DNA from: Fidelibacterota bacterium
GTDB lineage: Bacteria; Fidelibacterota; Marinisomatia; Marinisomatales; TCS55
DNA: 56,590 bases
Reading direction: 5' to 3'
Assembly (NCBI GenBank): GCA_014381755.1
Contig: JACNLB010000081.1
Location: 1-56,590, forward strand
Below are positions 1-9,480 of the stretch, in pieces. The translations under genes and the position numbers were made by a program. The first letter of the stretch is position 1. Every line of letters begins with the position of its first letter. Under the pieces are notes generated by a model. That model was not told the origin of the DNA. It did not search any database and was given only the letters and a program-made list of their open reading frames with translations.

Positions 1-110
1 GATTAGGAGTATCGATTAAGATTAGGAATGTGGATTGTTCACATCCATCAAGGATACCGAATGTACTTTTCTTTGCCGGTTTTCAATCAAAGTCTTATAA
101 ACGAACTACC

Positions 111-171
111 TTGACAAGGCGGGAAAAACCAACTTTTGATAAACGAATAATTTTACTTCCCACCTTGTCAA
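111..171. repeat. 15-nt imperfect inverted repeat
   Basis: Left arm 111-125 (TTGACAAGGCGGGAA) and right arm 157-171 (TTCCCACCTTGTCAA) are complementary except for one position, separated by 31 nt. No T-run follows, so it is not a good intrinsic terminator. It could be the end of a small palindromic element or an operator. Function unknown. Confidence 0.55.
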
Positions 172-195
172 TTAAAGAAACTCTTAAATAATACT

Positions 196-265
196 GTCAT
201 CTTAACAAAGGTTTCTTGAGATTTTTCTTCCTCTCTCAAAAAGTCGGGGTCGTCATCAGAATAAC
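196..265. repeat. Dispersed palindromic intergenic repeat, copy 1 (degenerate)
   Basis: It begins with GTCATCTT and ends with ATCAGAATAAC, close to the GTCAT...ATCAGAATGAC ends of the copy at 2627-2736. It shares an exact 17-nt word (207-223 equals 2683-2699). It lies between genes, as do the other copies. Confidence 0.5.
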
Positions 266-314
266 TTTTATTTTTGTTTAATAATTCTTAATTTCTCCAA
301 AAGGGAAAAAAATA

Positions 315-2621
315 TTGCTCTCCTGTAAATCAAAATCAGGACTATGGATATACTGCCTTATCTTTGTCACGGTAAGCAGCGGGGAGGATGACATCATTTT
401 TGAGCGGAGTATCTCCATACGTGCGCCCCAGTACAATGCAAATCGTGATATAAGTGATACACTCGCTTATTATCCGGCTGATGGTAATTGGAGTGGGCAG
501 TTTATCATGAACCCCGGTGATGCAATGCTGATGTCGTTTAAAATGCCGAGTGATGGTGTAATAAAAGGAATCAATATACCGGTATATGAATGGGGAACCG
601 GCGACCAGGAGTTGACTGTGTCTGTGCATAAACTGCAATATCCTTATGATATTAATGATGAAGAATATCCAAATCTAATGGTTGGTAATAATGGCTGGAT
701 TGGTGGATATGACATGGATAGCACTGGAACTTTGTACATTTCCGGAAATGTGTATACTCCCGGGGGAACCCAAGGGATATGTGATCCATCAGACTTTTTA
801 ACTATGAATATAACCGATCCACTTTTAGTTGCTGAACCGGGCGTGGGGCCACCTGATGTTCCGCCCCAAGGTGTAGTCTGGCCCGATAGTGATAATGTTG
901 TATTAATGACACCGCAAACACATCCAGATTATATAACATCCGGTAACCTCAATAATTGGATAGATCTTCAGGATTTTGGTGATGAATATCAATTTGAGTG
1001 TTATGAATGGATTGGCATTCTATTTCAGTATACCGGTGATGGCGGTGGCGATAATGATAAAGTCGGTTTTTTCTATGAAGAAGGGGAAGGAGTTGTTAAT
1101 ACACGCCCCTTTTTAAAGTTTTATGACGATTGCGGCGGTACATCTGGAAACGGCGGTTGGCATATCCGCCACTGGATGATCAGGATAGAAATGGCCGTTG
1201 AAATAACAAGTGACAGGCCTCCTGTTTTTAATGAAGTATGTCCTCTTCCGACAACTTATCTAACATCCGATAGAACTGCTTGCATATTTTTACTAGATGA
1301 TAATCCGGGCGGCGGTCCTGCAGGAGTTGATTCTGTATTTTTTATGTATGCTTTAGACTCTACGTCAGGAACTTGGAATTCTATAGAAATGTATTTGGTA
1401 GAGGGGGATAGTATCGATGGGCAATGGGAGTGTACTGTTCCCGGCCAACCAACAGGAATATCTGTTTTTTGGTATATAAAATTCAGTGATGTTGGTAACT
1501 CCAGTTGTTATTCATATTTTTCTACAATCTCGTATTCTTATTCAATATTCCAAGTTGAACATGAAATGTTATTTATTTCTAATCAAAATCGATTCGGAAC
1601 ATGGATAACGAATTATTATTTATATGGCGGTACTTATTATAATTCTTATGATATATGGGATATTAATTGGGGAATCCCAAATGCAAGCTTGTTGAGTGAA
1701 TATAAATATATTATTGAAGTAACAATGGATGACCCTGTAGATTTAACTGTTAGCGATTCTTTGATGACAAGTGGCTTCTTTGATGATGATAGTTCAGGTT
1801 ATGTTTTAACAGGTGAAAATTGGATTCAGTTGCCCGTAGAATACACAACATATACTGCGGGTGATTTTGAATATGATATATTAGGATTAGCTGGAGCAGA
1901 ATCATTACATAATTGGAATAATCCTTGGGCAAGCGATGCAAAATTTAGATTTATTCCAATTGCAACTGATCCTATAAGTGGTGATTTATACTATTTTTTG
2001 GGTGATTCTCTAGATCTGAATTATGATCCCAACTATGAACTGGGGTTTTCTGCAAATCTTAAAAAACTATATCCAATCAATGAAAACTCAATCAGTATGT
2101 ACAGTATTACCGGTGCCTTGGATTCACTTGATATGCCAACAAATGATGATACTGCCGCAGTGGCTATTCACAGGGAATTACCATCCGGAGCTAAAGTTGT
2201 TTTTCTGGGTTATGATCCATTAAGTTTAAACACTTCTCCTTTATATTTTTGGATAGGTATCAGCTTAGTAGGAACATTGACAAAGGCTCTGGATTGGCTG
2301 CATAGGGGAAGTGTTAGTATTGATCCAGCTATTTCAATGCCAGAGAAATTTCGTCTCCATCATAACTATCCCAATCCTTTTAATCCAATTACCAATATTC
2401 ATTATGAATTGCATAAAAATACGGAAGTCAAAATCACCATTTATGATGTATTGGGCAGGGTAGTGAGGAAACTGGTAAACGGTAAACAGGTGAGTGGTAA
2501 ACATAAGGTGATGTGGAATGGAACCAATGACTTGGGACAGCCAGTTTCCGCGGGGGTGTATTTTTATAAAATGGAAGCTGGGGATGTCGTCAAAACCAGG
2601 AAAATGGTTTTGCTGAAATAA
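315..2621 (+). CDS. Secreted protein with C-terminal T9SS-type sorting domain
   Basis: I do not recognise the main body of this 768-residue protein. The TTG start is preceded by AAGGGA at a good distance and opens a short hydrophobic export signal (about residues 8-23). The body is rich in Asp, Gly, Ser and aromatic residues, as in extracellular beta proteins. From about residue 680 comes a classic type A sorting domain: the YPNPFNP motif, then VKITIYDVLGRVV and SAGVYFYKM, ending in basic and hydrophobic residues. By family knowledge such domains send cargo across the outer membrane through the type IX system. It is flanked by repeat elements and has no close neighbour, so it is probably transcribed alone. 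The secretion route is quite certain; function is unknown. Confidence 0.85.
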   Translation: MLSCKSKSGLWIYCLIFVTVSSGEDDIIFERSISIRAPQYNANRDISDTLAYYPADGNWSGQFIMNPGDAMLMSFKMPSDGVIKGINIPVYEWGTGDQELTVSVHKLQYPYDINDEEYPNLMVGNNGWIGGYDMDSTGTLYISGNVYTPGGTQGICDPSDFLTMNITDPLLVAEPGVGPPDVPPQGVVWPDSDNVVLMTPQTHPDYITSGNLNNWIDLQDFGDEYQFECYEWIGILFQYTGDGGGDNDKVGFFYEEGEGVVNTRPFLKFYDDCGGTSGNGGWHIRHWMIRIEMAVEITSDRPPVFNEVCPLPTTYLTSDRTACIFLLDDNPGGGPAGVDSVFFMYALDSTSGTWNSIEMYLVEGDSIDGQWECTVPGQPTGISVFWYIKFSDVGNSSCYSYFSTISYSYSIFQVEHEMLFISNQNRFGTWITNYYLYGGTYYNSYDIWDINWGIPNASLLSEYKYIIEVTMDDPVDLTVSDSLMTSGFFDDDSSGYVLTGENWIQLPVEYTTYTAGDFEYDILGLAGAESLHNWNNPWASDAKFRFIPIATDPISGDLYYFLGDSLDLNYDPNYELGFSANLKKLYPINENSISMYSITGALDSLDMPTNDDTAAVAIHRELPSGAKVVFLGYDPLSLNTSPLYFWIGISLVGTLTKALDWLHRGSVSIDPAISMPEKFRLHHNYPNPFNPITNIHYELHKNTEVKITIYDVLGRVVRKLVNGKQVSGKHKVMWNGTNDLGQPVSAGVYFYKMEAGDVVKTRKMVLLK

Positions 2622-2626
2622 TCATT

Positions 2627-2736
2627 GTCATCTTGAATCCTGACATTTATATAAGGGTAATAGATCTCAACCGTAGTCTAATAAAGGTTTCTTGAGATTC
2701 TTCACCCCACACTTCGTGTCAGGGATCAGAATGACA
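2627..2736. repeat. Dispersed palindromic intergenic repeat, copy 2
   Basis: This roughly 110-bp element has imperfectly complementary ends: GTCATCTTGAATCCTGAC at the left and GTCAGGGATCAGAATGAC at the right. It shares a 17-nt word with copy 1 (2683-2699). It sits directly after the stop codon of the secreted-protein gene, so it could also act in 3' end formation. Similar GTCATTCTGA-type palindromes are common between genes in FCB bacteria (family knowledge). Confidence 0.6.
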
Positions 2737-2850
2737 TGTCTTTTTTGTCAATTAACCGACAAAAAGTAAATATTTATTTAACAGCAATTCATAAAAGTTC
2801 TAAATTGGACGGCTTTATTTTTATAATTCAAGACACATTTGGAGTAATAA

Positions 2851-3177
2851 ATGTCAAACAGCTTACACGAATTTACAGATTCGAATTTTGATGCAGAGGT
2901 AGTCAAATCCGACCAGCCCGTTTTAGTGGATTTCTGGGCGGAATGGTGCGGCCCCTGCAAAATGATAGGACCGGTAGTTGAGGAGATTGCCGGCGATTAT
3001 GCTGGAAAAGTAAAAGTCGGTAAAGTAAATGTGGATAGCAACAACCAAATATCCATGCAATACCGCATAACCAGTATTCCAAACCTGCTTATTTTTAAGG
3101 ACGGCGGCGTGGTGGATTCCATCGTTGGCGCGGTTCCGAAGCAGGAAATAACAAAACGATTAGACGCAGTTCTTTAA
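2851..3177 (+). CDS. trxA: Thioredoxin
   Basis: Small cytoplasmic dithiol protein that reduces disulfides in client proteins (ribonucleotide reductase, peroxiredoxins, methionine sulfoxide reductases) and is recharged by thioredoxin reductase. The 108 residues match the usual family length. The active site WCGPC lies at residues 32-36 (Cys33 and Cys36), preceded by the conserved DFWAEW strand, and the cis-proline segment is visible in [13 protein letters not shown] ribosome binding site precedes the ATG. The reductase gene follows after 36 nt, so the two are probably co-transcribed. Confidence 0.96.
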   Translation: MSNSLHEFTDSNFDAEVVKSDQPVLVDFWAEWCGPCKMIGPVVEEIAGDYAGKVKVGKVNVDSNNQISMQYRITSIPNLLIFKDGGVVDSIVGAVPKQEITKRLDAVL

Positions 3178-3213
3178 CCGAAGACTGTTCTTAACCTACT
3201 AACTAACAGTTAT

Positions 3214-4146
3214 ATGAATCGTAAGGTCATCATCATCGGATCCGGACCGGCCGGACTCACGGCTGCAGTGTATGCAGCACGAGCCAATCTAGAACCTCTC
3301 GTTTTTGAGGGCAGCCAACCCGGCGGGCAGTTAACAATCACTACAGATGTGGAAAATTACCCCGGATTCCCTGATGGTATTATGGGTCCAGAGCTTATGG
3401 ACCTTTTTCGCAAACAGGCCCAGCGCTTCGGCGCTGAATGCCATTTTAAGCACGTATCCAAAGTTGACTTCAGCCAGCGCCCATACACAATATGGGTTGG
3501 TGACGAAGAATACACTACAGAAACCGTTATTATTGCTACCGGTGCAACCGCCCGGTTACTTGGACTCGAAGCAGAAAAAAAACTCATGGGACGCGGCGTG
3601 TCTGCCTGCGCAACATGCGACGGTTTTTTCTACAAAGATAAAAAAGTGCTTATGGTTGGCGGCGGAGATTCCGCAATGGAGGAAGCAACATTTTTAACCA
3701 AGTTTGCTTCTGAAGTATGGATTGTCCACCGGAGAGATGAATTACGCGCTTCCAAGATTATGCAGCAGCGAGCTTTTGATAATCCCAAGATTCACTTTCA
3801 TTGGAATTCGACTATTTCAGAAATCCATGGCACAGTTGAATCGGGAGTTACGGGTGTCACATTGCAGGATACAACCAATAATGAAACACGGGAAGAAGTG
3901 TGTGATGGCGTATTTATGGCTATTGGGCACATTCCAAATACCAGCCTGTTTGAAGAGAGTATGGAGTTAGACAAGAAAAAATATATTGTCACAAAAAACG
4001 GCAGTACAGCCACGGAACATCCCGGCGTTTTCGCCTGTGGAGATGTGCAGGATTCTTATTACCGACAGGCTATAACTGCTGCGGGCACGGGCTGCATGGC
4101 AGCCATCGATGCCGAACGATTCCTTGAAAATGAGGAACACTCCTAG
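3214..4146 (+). CDS. trxB: Thioredoxin reductase (NADPH)
   Basis: Flavoenzyme that passes electrons from NADPH through FAD and a redox-active disulfide to thioredoxin. At 310 residues it is the small bacterial type. Visible motifs are the N-terminal FAD-binding [10 protein letters not shown], the GGQL segment, the active-site disulfide CATC (Cys132 and Cys135), the NADPH-binding [10 protein letters not shown] with the downstream HRRDELRAS that recognises the 2'-phosphate, and the C-terminal FAD-binding GVFACGD. It follows trxA directly, giving a complete thioredoxin pair in one unit. Confidence 0.96.
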   Translation: MNRKVIIIGSGPAGLTAAVYAARANLEPLVFEGSQPGGQLTITTDVENYPGFPDGIMGPELMDLFRKQAQRFGAECHFKHVSKVDFSQRPYTIWVGDEEYTTETVIIATGATARLLGLEAEKKLMGRGVSACATCDGFFYKDKKVLMVGGGDSAMEEATFLTKFASEVWIVHRRDELRASKIMQQRAFDNPKIHFHWNSTISEIHGTVESGVTGVTLQDTTNNETREEVCDGVFMAIGHIPNTSLFEESMELDKKKYIVTKNGSTATEHPGVFACGDVQDSYYRQAITAAGTGCMAAIDAERFLENEEHS

Positions 4147-4193
4147 ACGAACATATTGACCTGCGATTCATTACTCAACGAAAGGAAAGAGTG

Positions 4194-4913
4194 ATGAATA
4201 GAAAAACACTTATTTTTGAAGTACAGGACCTGAAGAAGGTCTATAATCAACGCAACGTTTTGCAAATTGGCCGTTTGCAAATTCACAAAGGCACCATCTA
4301 CGGTATTGTGGGTCCGGTCGGATCGGGTAAAACATCATTGTTAAAACAGCTTTCCGGTATTGAAAAGCCAAACGAAGGAAAATTGTTATATGATGGAAAT
4401 GAATTTAAAACGTCATTATTCGGAAAGCTTAAAACACCGGATGAAATTAAATTTTTATCCATGACTGATTCCAAGAGTAAAGAAAGTGTATCTCGATTCT
4501 TTACAAGTAATCATGGAAAGCGAAGTGAAGAAATTCGGAAACAGTATTTTAATAATGGCTTTCGCCGCTTTATGTGGGATCAGACGGTTGATACATTGTC
4601 ACAAGGCGAGTTGAAGTGGATCCAGCATGTGGATGCTTTGGAAAGCGATCCCCGAGTGTTGATTATTGATAATTATGGATCCATGCTGGACGATGAAATG
4701 GAGAATGATATCAGTAATCGTTTACGGCGCATGAATCGCAATTTAGGTACGACGATTGTCGTGTCAGCAACCAACCCGGCTCGCATCCAAAAATTAGTTT
4801 CAGTCATGATATTTCTGGATAAAGGCCATATCGCCAAAATACGTTCTGCCAGTCAAAATAAACGACCTCAACGTAATCAAGGACGACAGAATCAGCGTCG
4901 AAATCGCAATTAA
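4194..4913 (+). CDS. ABC-type ATPase domain protein with altered Walker B
   Basis: A stand-alone ABC nucleotide-binding domain (239 residues from the ATG at 4194; a GTG at 4191 is also possible, but AAAGGAAAG at 4181-4189 suits the ATG). Walker A is GPVGSGKTS at residues 40-48 and the signature is LSQGE. Walker B reads VLIIDN, so the catalytic glutamate after Asp159 is replaced by Asn160; in ABC ATPases this normally slows or abolishes hydrolysis. The last 25 or so residues are rich in Arg, Gln and Asn and strongly basic, suggesting nucleic acid or membrane contact (inference). No permease gene adjoins; neighbours are trxB and a PspC protein. A transporter role is therefore unproven, and the true partner is unknown. 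Confidence 0.75.
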   Translation: MNRKTLIFEVQDLKKVYNQRNVLQIGRLQIHKGTIYGIVGPVGSGKTSLLKQLSGIEKPNEGKLLYDGNEFKTSLFGKLKTPDEIKFLSMTDSKSKESVSRFFTSNHGKRSEEIRKQYFNNGFRRFMWDQTVDTLSQGELKWIQHVDALESDPRVLIIDNYGSMLDDEMENDISNRLRRMNRNLGTTIVVSATNPARIQKLVSVMIFLDKGHIAKIRSASQNKRPQRNQGRQNQRRNRN

Positions 4914-4946
4914 GTTGATGGAATTTATTAGTAAATTAATCTGATT

Positions 4947-5582
4947 ATGAAACGTATCATTCGATCACGAAAAGACAGAATTATATCCGGAGTCTGCGGT
5001 GGCTTTGCCGAATATTTCGGTTTAGATCCATCATTGATCCGGTTAGGTTGGATATTTTTCACCTTATTTGGCGGGTCGGGAATACTGGCATATTTTTTAG
5101 CAATGATCGTAATCCCCGATGAATATTCAGCACCTCATTTTGACCGGGATGATATTACACATACGAAAAATGATAAAACCATCCTGTGGGGAGCATTGTT
5201 GGTTTTCGTCGGACTCATCCTGTTTTTCATGCACAATGATCTTTTACATATGATTTGGATTCGTTTTTGGGATAGCGGCATCAATCTTTTTCTGGCTGTC
5301 CTTATTTTGGGATTCGGTGTTTATTTACTTTATACAAAACGCTCTGATTTGGCTTCCTTGATTAATGAAGGAACGGGATTGCCATTGCATCTGTCTCAAA
5401 CTGACAGTAAAGTTGCAGGTGTGTGTGGAGGAATTGCAGAATCCATACAGATTGATAGTACCTTTGTGCGCTTCCTTTGGGTATTCGGTACATTCATGAG
5501 TGCAGGAATTGGCATCTTACTCTATCTTGTTTTGGCGTTGATACTGCCTTCAGAACCCACTGAACAAACAGATAACATTTAA
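4947..5582 (+). CDS. Membrane protein with two PspC domains
   Basis: Two PspC-type units are visible. The first is at residues 1-60 (ISGVCGGFAEYFGLDPSLIR then a hydrophobic span ending in IVIPDE) and the second at about 148-205 (VAGVCGGIAESIQIDSTFVR then a span ending in LALILPSE). Two further transmembrane segments lie between them (about 73-90 and 105-125). PspC proteins sense or protect against envelope stress, but this arrangement lacks the other psp genes, so the exact role is open. Its stop codon overlaps the ATG of the downstream kinase by one base, showing translational coupling. Confidence 0.85.
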   Translation: MKRIIRSRKDRIISGVCGGFAEYFGLDPSLIRLGWIFFTLFGGSGILAYFLAMIVIPDEYSAPHFDRDDITHTKNDKTILWGALLVFVGLILFFMHNDLLHMIWIRFWDSGINLFLAVLILGFGVYLLYTKRSDLASLINEGTGLPLHLSQTDSKVAGVCGGIAESIQIDSTFVRFLWVFGTFMSAGIGILLYLVLALILPSEPTEQTDNI

Positions 5583-6550
5583 TGGATAGCACACGTTTCC
5601 GTGCGTTGGCTGATCAATTCAGTCAAAAGCATATTCTTGTTATTGGTGATCTTATGCTGGATTCGTATATGTGGGGTGAAACCAATCGTATTTCTCCGGA
5701 AGCACCCGTTCCTGTCGTAACTGTCAAAGACGTAACCCATAATCCAGGTGGAGCAGCCAATGTAGGTTTGAACATTGCGTCATTAACCGCAAGCGTTTCC
5801 ATGGCCGGGGTCATTGGTAAAGACAGTCACGGTGAACAATTACTTAAGATAATGTCAGACCGGGGGATGAATGTGGAAGCAGTGGTAGAAGAAGCAAATT
5901 ACCCCACGACTGTAAAAACACGCATTATTGCCCAAAATCAACAAGTTGTACGCACAGATTTCGAATCATTGGATAGCATTTCAAGTGAATCAATTAATTC
6001 TGTAAAACGATCCATTGAAAAAAATATAAAAAATTCTGACGCAATTATATTGGCTGATTATAATAAAGGTATGCTGTCTGAAAAAATGATCACTTCTATA
6101 CTTTCATTGGCAAAAGAAAATAATGTGCCTGTTTATGTTGATCCAAAAAAGGATCATTTTTTCGCTTTCAAGGGTGTACGATTATTCAAACCAAACTCTT
6201 ATGAATTTTACCAAGCGATGGATTCAAATGACCCTGAAAGTGAAAGTAAAACTCTACAAGAAAAATTAAATGCAGATTATATTTTAGTTACTCTCGGCGC
6301 GGAAGGAATGTTATTAACCACAGCTGATACATCTATTAAAATTCCCACAAAAGCCCGCGCGGTACACGATGTCTCCGGAGCCGGCGATACTGTGATTGCA
6401 ACTTTTGCATTAGCTGAAGTTGCAGGAGCCACTCCGGAAGAAGCCGCTGCATTAGCTAATTTAGCAGCGGGTCGGGTGTGCGAAGAAGTGGGAGTTGTTC
6501 CTATTAACTTGGACATGCTCACTGAAATACTCAATCACCATCATTCCTGA
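5582..6550 (+). CDS. rfaE1: D-glycero-beta-D-manno-heptose-7-phosphate kinase (PfkB family)
   Basis: PfkB-type sugar kinase. The N-terminal part matches the kinase half of HldE/RfaE closely: GDLMLDSYMWGETNRISPEA, then NPGGAANVGLNIASL. The anion-hole and catalytic motif GAGDT ends in the proposed base Asp269. The product heptose 1,7-bisphosphate is used to make ADP-heptose for the lipopolysaccharide core (family knowledge). At 322 residues it holds only the kinase; the adenylyltransferase partner (rfaE2) is not in this window. Other PfkB substrates cannot be excluded from sequence alone, but the N-terminal signature favours heptose. Confidence 0.85.
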   Translation: MDSTRFRALADQFSQKHILVIGDLMLDSYMWGETNRISPEAPVPVVTVKDVTHNPGGAANVGLNIASLTASVSMAGVIGKDSHGEQLLKIMSDRGMNVEAVVEEANYPTTVKTRIIAQNQQVVRTDFESLDSISSESINSVKRSIEKNIKNSDAIILADYNKGMLSEKMITSILSLAKENNVPVYVDPKKDHFFAFKGVRLFKPNSYEFYQAMDSNDPESESKTLQEKLNADYILVTLGAEGMLLTTADTSIKIPTKARAVHDVSGAGDTVIATFALAEVAGATPEEAAALANLAAGRVCEEVGVVPINLDMLTEILNHHHS

Positions 6551-6589
6551 TTCTTCTTTTTCTGAACCAATGTTGTGATCAATTTCTCG

Positions 6590-8221
6590 ATGATTATTCA
6601 ACACAAACCCCTGTTAATTTTACTGACGTTCATATGTCAGCTCAACTCCCAGCCGGATAATCGCTATGATCCATTTGATTGGGTAATGTATAGACAGTTG
6701 GGCGAAATCACATCTATTACCGAAGGGTTTTCCTATATGTATATTGGAACGGAAAGCGGCGGAGTAGTACGCATTCAGCGAATAGGTCACAATTTGGAGG
6801 AATCGCTCACAACTGCTCAAGGATTGAAAAGCAATTTTATTTCGGCTGTTCATTTCGATCGACATACAGGAAATGTGTGGATAGCGGCAGGCGAGTATAT
6901 TCATTCCAGTCATACCCGGGAAGGGAATTGGTATATAGATAATATTGATGAATGGGGTTTACCTTTGAGGACTGTCATCATGCGCATGGGTTCTTCACCT
7001 AATTATATTTGGGTTCAGACAAGCAGCGGATACGTCAAACTGGATCATATTTCGGGAATTTTTCTAGGCACTTATACATTCCCCGATGAAAGCAATATTT
7101 TTTGGAGCATCAGTTCACAGTTTCCAGATTATTCAATTGATCGATTAAACGAATATTCACTTTCAGACGGCTGGTTGGTATTTGGCGATGGTGCAATAAA
7201 TCCCCATGGTAAAGATGTGCGAGCAACTACATTTTTTGAAGGACGTGAAGGAGATGTCGTTTTAGGTATGGCGGACGGTACAATTTTTATTGGTGATAAT
7301 CGCTTGAAGTTTTTAGATCCATTAACTGCCGGACTTGGGAACAATGATGTACAATTTATCTTGGACGAAAAGTCCTTTAGTGTTGGTGGTCGTTTTTCCA
7401 ACAGGACGCTTGGGTTTAGCTATTTTGATCCCAGGAGAGAGATTATGGAAATTACCGGTTACGATGATTATGCCAATCTAACCTCCGGACCTTATTATTG
7501 CGCAGTCCGTGCCGGCGATGAGATTTGGTATGGCGGAAATGAAATGATTTCTGTCTATGATGAAAAAGATGATTTTTGGCGAACTTTGGATGAAACTAGA
7601 GGATTCAGAGGGCAAATTATTACGGACATGGAAGCGGATAGTGAATTTGTATGGATTGCTTCATCGTCGGGAATTTCACGGTTAAATCAGCGCAGTAAAC
7701 GCGTGAACCAAATTGGGTTTGAAAAAATGTTTAATCATGTTTATATCTATGATATTGAACTCATAAACAACCAATTGTGGATTGCATCAAATTATGAATT
7801 GACCCTTGTTGACTTACGTGAAGAAAAAGTGACGAACTTTAAACATGTGGGTTCCTTGGGTGATATGGAAGGTATGGAGGATGTGCTTACAGGTTTTAAA
7901 GTCCTGGAGCACTATAAAAACCAAATAATGGTAAGTACAAATCATGGCGTATGGAGTTTTGATCTTATGTCAAAATCCTGGAAAGAGTTAGTTGATGCAT
8001 CCGTTTTTGCCGGCCGGGAAATCACAGCAATGGTTAGATTTAAAAAATTTATTTTTCTGGCAACTAATGATGGCTTTATTCGTTACGATTTAAAAGATAG
8101 ATTCATCCGTGATTATCACTATGATTTTCTAGGTCAGGTACACGATATGAACGTGGATAAAAAACATCTCTGGCTAGGGACATCTAATGGTTTAATTAAA
8201 TTTAAATGGACAAAAGATTGA
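6590..8221 (+). CDS. Secreted beta-propeller-like protein
   Basis: I chose the ATG at 6590, which gives a compact signal peptide (about 18 residues, ending near LNSQ); a GTG at 6575 would add five residues. The roughly 540-residue mature part contains many repeats of the type seen in sensor and PorZ-like propellers, each with an aromatic I/VW motif such as NVWIAAG, YIWVQTSS, FVWIASSSGISRL, QLWIASNYELTL and HLWLGTSNGLIKF. No sorting domain or transmembrane anchor follows. Its end overlaps the GWxTD-protein gene by 16 nt, so the two are co-translated and may act together in the envelope. Function not recognised. Confidence 0.75.
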   Translation: MIIQHKPLLILLTFICQLNSQPDNRYDPFDWVMYRQLGEITSITEGFSYMYIGTESGGVVRIQRIGHNLEESLTTAQGLKSNFISAVHFDRHTGNVWIAAGEYIHSSHTREGNWYIDNIDEWGLPLRTVIMRMGSSPNYIWVQTSSGYVKLDHISGIFLGTYTFPDESNIFWSISSQFPDYSIDRLNEYSLSDGWLVFGDGAINPHGKDVRATTFFEGREGDVVLGMADGTIFIGDNRLKFLDPLTAGLGNNDVQFILDEKSFSVGGRFSNRTLGFSYFDPRREIMEITGYDDYANLTSGPYYCAVRAGDEIWYGGNEMISVYDEKDDFWRTLDETRGFRGQIITDMEADSEFVWIASSSGISRLNQRSKRVNQIGFEKMFNHVYIYDIELINNQLWIASNYELTLVDLREEKVTNFKHVGSLGDMEGMEDVLTGFKVLEHYKNQIMVSTNHGVWSFDLMSKSWKELVDASVFAGREITAMVRFKKFIFLATNDGFIRYDLKDRFIRDYHYDFLGQVHDMNVDKKHLWLGTSNGLIKFKWTKD

Positions 8222-9480
8222 AGAATATTAAAACAGTACTTCTCATTATTTTGGTGTTGTCAGCTGTAAACGGCCAAAGAAACATGCGAGGTAAAAAAGA
8301 TTTAAAAGTATCGAACATAGAGCAGTTTCACCTTTTGGTGTCACCACAGGCATCATCAGAAACAGGAAAAATAAAACTTAATACCCATATAATGATTCCA
8401 AGTTTTTCTTTACAGTTCGTAAAAGAGAATGGTGGATTTGAATCTAATTTTGAAGCTCGCATTTCACTATTAGATGAAGATGGGCAGCAAATAGATCATA
8501 AATCAATACAGGAAACTTTGAACGCACCGGATTATTTAGAAACGGTCAGTAAATCAAACTGGTTTTTTATTGAGCATGATTTTGTTGTGGATCCCGGTAA
8601 ATATACAATTGTAAGTGAAGTGTTGGATATTGATACTCGCAATAGCGGTGTTCGAGAAAAGAAAGTGGATTTGACAAAATACACGGATGGGCTGAATTTA
8701 TTTCCGCCATTGGTTTTGGTAAATTATACGGGCTCATGGCAGGGTGGTGAGAAACTAATGGCCAGTTATCAAAATGAAATCAAATTCGTGCAGTCATTTA
8801 TTCCAATAAAAATTACAGGGAATGTTAGTGCTGGAGATTATTCACTCAAGATTGATTTAAAGACATCAGACGGAGAACCCATTTCATCTATTGATACTGT
8901 GTTTACAACTTCAGATAATTATTTCAATCATCAACTAATTTTACCCGTGGAAGAAATGCATGGCTTAAGGGCTAAATTGTATGTAATACTCAAGCAAGAA
9001 GGTCAATCTGAAAAACAAACGATTGAATTGAAAATCAAACGTCCGGGTGTTTCTTCTCACATAAGCGATGTGGAAGAAGCTATGGACCAAATGCGCTACA
9101 TTTTGACAAGCGATGAACGATCACAACTGTCAAAAGTTAAGAAAAAAGACAGGGAAGATTTATTTTATACATTTTGGAAAGAAAGGGATCCAACTCCGGA
9201 AACAGCCACCAATGAGCTTATGGAACAATATTATTCCAGGGTGCGATACGCCATTGAGCATTTCACATCTTTCACCCCGGGTTGGCGTACAGACATGGGA
9301 ATGATCTATATTCTTTTTGGGCCGCCGGATGATATTGAACGAATTTTCATGAGCAGCGATCGCAATGCCAATCAAACCTGGCATTATTACCGCATTAATC
9401 GCAGTTTTACATTTTTTGATGAAAATGGCTTTGGAGATTATCGCCTGACGACTCCTTATATTACGGGACGTGCTTGGTGA
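8206..9480 (+). CDS. GWxTD domain-containing secreted protein
   Basis: The protein (424 residues) has a short hydrophobic leader ending near NGQ (residue 24), a beta-rich middle of unknown role and a C-terminal GWxTD domain. The naming motif is GWRTD at residues 359-363, followed by MIYILFGPPDDIER. GWxTD domains occur mainly in FCB-group and Acidobacteria envelope proteins; no activity is established. The gene starts inside the preceding propeller gene and its stop overlaps the next start, a sign of tight coupling. Confidence 0.85.
   Translation: MDKRLKNIKTVLLIILVLSAVNGQRNMRGKKDLKVSNIEQFHLLVSPQASSETGKIKLNTHIMIPSFSLQFVKENGGFESNFEARISLLDEDGQQIDHKSIQETLNAPDYLETVSKSNWFFIEHDFVVDPGKYTIVSEVLDIDTRNSGVREKKVDLTKYTDGLNLFPPLVLVNYTGSWQGGEKLMASYQNEIKFVQSFIPIKITGNVSAGDYSLKIDLKTSDGEPISSIDTVFTTSDNYFNHQLILPVEEMHGLRAKLYVILKQEGQSEKQTIELKIKRPGVSSHISDVEEAMDQMRYILTSDERSQLSKVKKKDREDLFYTFWKERDPTPETATNELMEQYYSRVRYAIEHFTSFTPGWRTDMGMIYILFGPPDDIERIFMSSDRNANQTWHYYRINRSFTFFDENGFGDYRLTTPYITGRAW

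Larger units (their letters stand above)
1..314. other. Intergenic region with an inverted repeat and a palindromic repeat copy
   Basis: I see no supportable gene in this stretch. It holds a 15-nt inverted repeat (111-125 against 157-171, one mismatch) and one degenerate copy of the dispersed intergenic element found twice more in the window (about 196-265). The final 15 nt carry the purine-rich ribosome binding site AAGGGA for the TTG start at 315. The window edge at position 1 is not inside a recognisable reading frame. Confidence 0.6.

Noticed and set aside
2741-2766. Intrinsic terminator between the repeat and trxA
   Set aside because: TTTTTGTC pairs with GACAAAAA, but the stem is AT-rich with no T-run after it; too weak to call.
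3600-3630. Selenocysteine or unusual active site in thioredoxin reductase
   Set aside because: The active site is ordinary CATC with two TGC codons and no in-frame TGA.
3347-3697. Overlapping plus-strand frame inside trxB
   Set aside because: TrxB motifs are continuous in the main frame; the other frame is a shadow.
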